From NCBI GenBank assembly GCA_017649745.1, contig JAGCGE010000043.1:1-7835 (forward strand): a stretch of 7,835 bases of DNA, in the 5' to 3' direction. This document shows, piece by piece, positions 5,017-7,835 of the stretch. The notes beneath the pieces were generated by a model, which saw only the letters and a list, made by a program, of their open reading frames with translations, was not told the DNA's origin and ran no database searches. The stretch is from Clostridiales bacterium (GTDB lineage: Bacteria; Bacillota_A; Clostridia; Saccharofermentanales; Saccharofermentanaceae). The translations under genes and the position numbers were made by a program. Positions within the stretch are counted from its first letter, which is position 1, and each line of letters begins with the position of its first letter.

Positions 5017-5981
5017 CCGATCTTACACAAGATATCATCGATAAGCCTTGCGTTCTTTAACGAGAACTCAGGGCTTATTTCTGTTGGGACATTATTCATG
5101 ATCGCATTATTCATATCCTCTATCTCGAGCTTATAATTCTGGTTAACATGAACATTACGGATGATAGTCTCTCCGCCCTTGATGATCTTATAGGATACGT
5201 CTCCGTCCTGGTTATAGTAAACTTCAGATCTGATATCGCCCTTTGTTCCGTGGATAAAGAGCCTGTCGTATCTGCTGTCTGATCCGATACCCAATATCAT
5301 TCCTACATTAAAGGAGGCTCTGGCTCCGTTTTCGAACTTTAAGAGAACACCGACAAATGAATCGACACCTTCGTCAGTCATCTCAGCATCAGCCTTTACA
5401 TAAGAGATCTCAGAATCAATAAGCGACAGTATCATCGTTGTACAATAACAGCCGAGATCATATACCATGCCTCCGCCAAGTTCCTTATGTAGTCTAAAGT
5501 CCTCAGCATATCCCTGAGTAAGGAATGCAGTATCGACATAGACAACGTCGCCAATGATACCGCTATTTACATCTTCGATAAGAGCTTTCATATATTCACT
5601 GTGAAGATATGCATATGCTTCCATGAGGATGACATTGTTCTCTTTGGCAACCTTGAACATCTCTTCAGCTTCTGCACAGTTAAGAGCGAGCGGCTTCTCG
5701 CATAGAACGTGCTTTCCGGCTTTAAGTGCCTTTATGACCCATTCCTTATGGATATTATTTGGAAGAGGGATATATACCGCATCGATGTTCGGATCTTCAA
5801 GAAGCTTATCGTATCCGACATAGCCGATCTTGATGTCATACCTTTGGCAGAAATCTTTTACCTTCTGTTCAGATCTTCCGGCGATCGCATATATCTCACA
5901 ATTATCCGCGATCTTCATTCCAGGAATAGTTCCGTATGTAAGGATGTTTGCCGTTCCCATGATTCCCCATCTGATGCTCAT
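5010..5981 (-). CDS. Gfo/Idh/MocA-family NAD(P)-dependent oxidoreductase
   Basis: Cytosolic dehydrogenase of 323 residues, typical family length. The N-terminal Rossmann fold starts W-G-I-M-G-T-A-N-I (5-13), the dinucleotide-binding turn. A70-V-Y-I-P-L-P-N-N precedes the catalytic/cofactor motif C-E-K-P-L at 94-98 (Lys96). The C-terminal substrate domain carries G-G-G-M-V-Y-D-L-G-C-Y-C-T at 169-181, the usual position of the conserved Asp/His-type catalytic residues. The family oxidises or reduces sugars, inositols and related polyols; the ligand cannot be assigned from these motifs. GGTGGAG lies just upstream of the ATG at 5981. The gene follows the Rsm22-like gene after 70 bases and may share its transcript or use a weak promoter in that gap. 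No sugar transporter or sugar pathway gene is nearby, so context gives no substrate clue. Confidence 0.93.
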   Translation of the reverse strand: MSIRWGIMGTANILTYGTIPGMKIADNCEIYAIAGRSEQKVKDFCQRYDIKIGYVGYDKLLEDPNIDAVYIPLPNNIHKEWVIKALKAGKHVLCEKPLALNCAEAEEMFKVAKENNVILMEAYAYLHSEYMKALIEDVNSGIIGDVVYVDTAFLTQGYAEDFRLHKELGGGMVYDLGCYCTTMILSLIDSEISYVKADAEMTDEGVDSFVGVLLKFENGARASFNVGMILGIGSDSRYDRLFIHGTKGDIRSEVYYNQDGDVSYKIIKGGETIIRNVHVNQNYKLEIEDMNNAIMNNVPTEISPEFSLKNARLIDDILCKIGY

Positions 5982-6017
5982 AATATCTCCACCTTTCGTG
6001 AATAGTCTTATACCGTG

Positions 6018-6046
6018 ATATTACAGGAAAACGGGCATATGAGCAA
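6018..6046 (-). promoter_or_regulatory. Weak candidate promoter for the oxidoreductase gene
   Basis: On the minus strand TTGCTC (6046-6041) and TAATAT (6023-6018) are 17 bases apart, with TG directly before the -10. Each hexamer matches only partly (three and four of six). A second possible -10, TATAAG, lies at 6012-6007 without a -35. The gap has no terminator-like hairpin, so read-through from the upstream gene is equally possible. Confidence 0.3.
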
Positions 6047-6051
6047 TAACG

Positions 6052-7005
6052 TCATTCGATAGTGAATCCGTCGCCCCAACTTGCTTTTTTTGCTCTCTTA
6101 TAGTTCTCGCCGTCTTTTTTTCGAAGAGTGATATCCTTGTTCTCATCCTTGCCGCAAACAGTAAGATCTATCCTTCCCTTACCGATCACAGGGTGCCTTA
6201 GGATACGCATCTCACTTCGCTCACATGGTGTTTTCGAAAAGGATATGAAAGAATACTTCTCATCTTCAAAAGGCACATCAGCTTCCTTGATGAGTTTATG
6301 GATCTTGCTTCTTTGAACTCTGGTAGAAAAGTGACACCAGTCGTCACTGCTGAGCCTGCATTTACCGTCGTGAGGGCAAGGAGCTACGAGAAATGCACCT
6401 TTACTCAGAAGATATTCCCTGACCTTCATAATGACCTTAAAGCCTTCCTGGGTTCCGGGCTCTATGATCGTCAAGAGCTTATCGGTGCTGTTCCACATCA
6501 TCTCGAGAACGCTCTCGAGATAAGACGGATCGAGCTCATTTAAAACGTAGGAAGAAATGACAAGATCGGAAGTTCCGTTAAGCTTGTCTTTCGTCAGGTC
6601 AAAATCGTTCCAAGCTACATTTCCAAGCGTGGTGTCAGCCATAAGAGAAGAGCCTATCTTACGCATCATCTCTTCACGTTCAAAACAGGTTATATCGGTT
6701 GCGCCGAAAACATTAAAAGAGGCCCAGGAAGCTGAACCGCTCCCTGCGCCTATATCGTATACCTTATCTATATTACCGCTAAATCCGGTCAGATTCAGAG
6801 CATCACATACCGCTGAATATGTCGCCGGCATCCTGACTGCCGAATAGACCATCGCCTCTGTCTTGCCTGATACAAGACGCTTACCTGCACCGCTCTCATT
6901 CTTGTATTTGGATGTGATATTCTTAGAGATCTTCTTAAGTTCGTCTGAACTCATCCCTTCGAAAAAACTATCGATCTTCCCTTTAAGCTCGAGCGGTAAT
7001 TCCAT
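6052..7005 (-). CDS. Rsm22/METTL17-family methyltransferase-like protein
   Basis: A 317-residue protein of the family named after mitochondrial ribosomal small-subunit protein Rsm22 (METTL17 in animals), thought to act in small-subunit assembly. The class I methyltransferase core shows the SAM-binding loop V-Y-D-I-G-A-G-S-G at 82-90, the acidic end of strand 2 at C-F-E-R (107-110), S-Y-V-L-N-E-L at 152-158 and I-E-P-G-T at 181-185. The family hallmark follows: A-P-C-P-H-D-G-K-C at 208-216, D-W-C-H-F at 222-226 and E-D-E-K-Y-S-F at 247-253. Cysteines 210, 216, 224 and a fourth (C284 or C261) correspond to the cluster reported to bind Fe-S in the mitochondrial protein. The ATG at 7005 is 5 bases after the upstream stop; the nearest SD-like bases (AGGTAAG) include that stop codon, suggesting coupled translation. 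Substrate, and even catalysis, are uncertain. Confidence 0.9.
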   Translation of the reverse strand: MELPLELKGKIDSFFEGMSSDELKKISKNITSKYKNESGAGKRLVSGKTEAMVYSAVRMPATYSAVCDALNLTGFSGNIDKVYDIGAGSGSASWASFNVFGATDITCFEREEMMRKIGSSLMADTTLGNVAWNDFDLTKDKLNGTSDLVISSYVLNELDPSYLESVLEMMWNSTDKLLTIIEPGTQEGFKVIMKVREYLLSKGAFLVAPCPHDGKCRLSSDDWCHFSTRVQRSKIHKLIKEADVPFEDEKYSFISFSKTPCERSEMRILRHPVIGKGRIDLTVCGKDENKDITLRKKDGENYKRAKKASWGDGFTIE

Positions 7006-7010
7006 TAAAC

Positions 7011-7835
7011 TTACCTGATCGTGTAGGTATTATACTGAGTCTTTAAGGATTCAAATGTAACATTATCATCAAAGTAAGAACCGATCTTCTTTCCGTCAAG
7101 AGCGACATAGGAATCATCTTCAAAGACAACTGCAAAACTATTGCCGCACTTAACGAATACTACCGTCTCACCTGAATGCTCTTTGAGCACACTATTAAAT
7201 GTCTCGATGATATCACTGTCATCCAACAGGTAACAATCATCATAATCAGTACCAGAGATCTCAATAAATGCTACAACCTCAGATCCGTCGAAGACAGGGA
7301 AATATCTGGTTACATTATCCTTCTCTGACTTAACGTCATTGATCGAAGGCCATGTAAACGATGCGAGTGATACTTCAAGGTCCTCGATCTCCTTACTGTT
7401 ATATCCGTTCAGATCATAGAGGATATCCTCTTTGTTCTCCAGAATATAATCATATGCAATGCTTCCGTCACCACCAAGAGTGTAGCTGTAATCAGAAACT
7501 GTAGTCGTTGTATCCTGACTCTTAGGGCCCTTAGAAGTGCTGTAATTTCTATCACCTGCCTCAGTTTCTTCAGCTGCTACTTCAATAGAATCGTTCATAT
7601 CCTCGTCATCGATCGCAGCATTTTCTCCCTTCGATATACTCATTGAATCCTCAGACTTAGTCCTTGTAAGAAGCTTGCCCTGATCTCCGCTTCTAAGGAA
7701 CGGGAAAGCAACAAGACCACCTATAATAAGAACGGCAGCCGCTGCAACAATGTAACCGATATAATGCTTCTTACGCTCATTGATCAACGGCGTGCTCTTA
7801 GCTTTGATCGGCTCCAAAGAGAGAAGATCATCATC
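7011..7835 (-). CDS. Single-pass membrane protein, N-terminus cut by window edge
   Basis: Not assigned to a family. The frame is open to the right edge, and no start with a ribosome site is visible (the TTG at 7817 has none), so the true start lies outside; 274 residues are visible. A short cytoplasmic segment (D-D-D-L-L-S-L-E-P-I...) with basic residues R21-K22-K23 precedes one helix at about 25-47. Next comes an acidic, Ser/Thr-rich, probably disordered linker (about 50-115) with a T-T-T-T run. The likely extracytoplasmic domain of about 150 residues alternates short beta-like stretches (F-I-E-I-S-G-T-D-Y, V-V-F-V-K-C-G, F-A-V-V-F-E-D-D) and has two cysteines. The layout resembles membrane anti-sigma factors encoded after an ECF sigma gene, but the diagnostic N-terminal domain is not in view. 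The Rsm22-like gene starts 5 bases after its stop. Confidence 0.85.
   Translation of the reverse strand, partial: DDDLLSLEPIKAKSTPLINERKKHYIGYIVAAAAVLIIGGLVAFPFLRSGDQGKLLTRTKSEDSMSISKGENAAIDDEDMNDSIEVAAEETEAGDRNYSTSKGPKSQDTTTTVSDYSYTLGGDGSIAYDYILENKEDILYDLNGYNSKEIEDLEVSLASFTWPSINDVKSEKDNVTRYFPVFDGSEVVAFIEISGTDYDDCYLLDDSDIIETFNSVLKEHSGETVVFVKCGNSFAVVFEDDSYVALDGKKIGSYFDDNVTFESLKTQYNTYTIR

Noticed and set aside
4986..5025. AAGATCG / CGATCTT inverted repeat around the convergent stops as a two-way terminator
   Set aside because: The stem is only seven pairs, AT-rich in part, with a loop of more than 20 bases and no T-run on either side.
6128..6847. Several plus-strand open frames of 62-96 codons
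   Set aside because: All are antisense to the Rsm22-like gene, without start signals or recognisable protein features.
7815..7817. TTG at 7817 as start of the membrane protein
   Set aside because: No ribosome site precedes it and the frame stays open to the window edge with a plausible acidic sequence, so the gene is treated as truncated.
1..7835. CRISPR array, tRNA, rRNA, insertion sequence or phage attachment site
   Set aside because: No regularly spaced long repeats, cloverleaf-like sequence, transposase or integrase frame, or terminal inverted repeats were seen on either strand.

Overview
The window looks like a chromosomal segment of a low-GC Gram-positive anaerobe of class Clostridia (Lachnospiraceae/Oscillospiraceae-like). 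The basis is moderate AT-richness, strong AGGAGG-type ribosome sites, a BcrA-type transporter with its own two-component system, a DUF975-CmpB membrane protein and Rsm22-type methyltransferase. No phage, IS, CRISPR, tRNA or rRNA feature is visible. The assignment is by family content and style only.

Region 1 (1-2947, minus strand) is a complete-looking sensing and transport module, read right to left: an OmpR-family response regulator, a BcrA-like ABC ATPase, its six-helix permease, and a small one-helix histidine kinase cut by the left edge. The regulator has a near-consensus promoter whose predicted +1 falls on the A of its ATG, so its mRNA may be leaderless. The ATPase-permease-kinase genes have a second promoter in the 77-base gap after the regulator. 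It has a good -10, no -35, and four TTAACC-type repeats at one-helical-turn spacing from about -61 to -22. That is the layout expected of an operator for an OmpR-family activator, most simply the adjacent regulator. The inferred circuit is: a low constitutive level of regulator activates transporter and kinase together, giving positive feedback. The probable substrate class is a cationic or lantibiotic-like peptide or another envelope-active compound, by family analogy only.

Region 2 (2948-3420, plus strand) holds an orphan, very short type IV pilin-like gene (68 residues), a symmetric hairpin right after its stop, and a separate rho-independent terminator. Region 3 (3421-5016, plus) is a 531-residue membrane protein joining a DUF975 domain to a CmpB-like domain, with its own promoter. 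Its end overlaps by 7 bases the end of the convergent gene.

Region 4 (5010-7835, minus strand) contains, in transcription order, a truncated single-pass membrane protein with an acidic linker and an unrecognised outer domain, an Rsm22/METTL17-family methyltransferase 5 bases downstream and probably translationally coupled, then a Gfo/Idh/MocA-family oxidoreductase after a 70-base gap. The most interesting points are the regulatory architecture of the two-component/ABC module, the minimal pilin, and the bacterial Rsm22 protein with its cysteine cluster.
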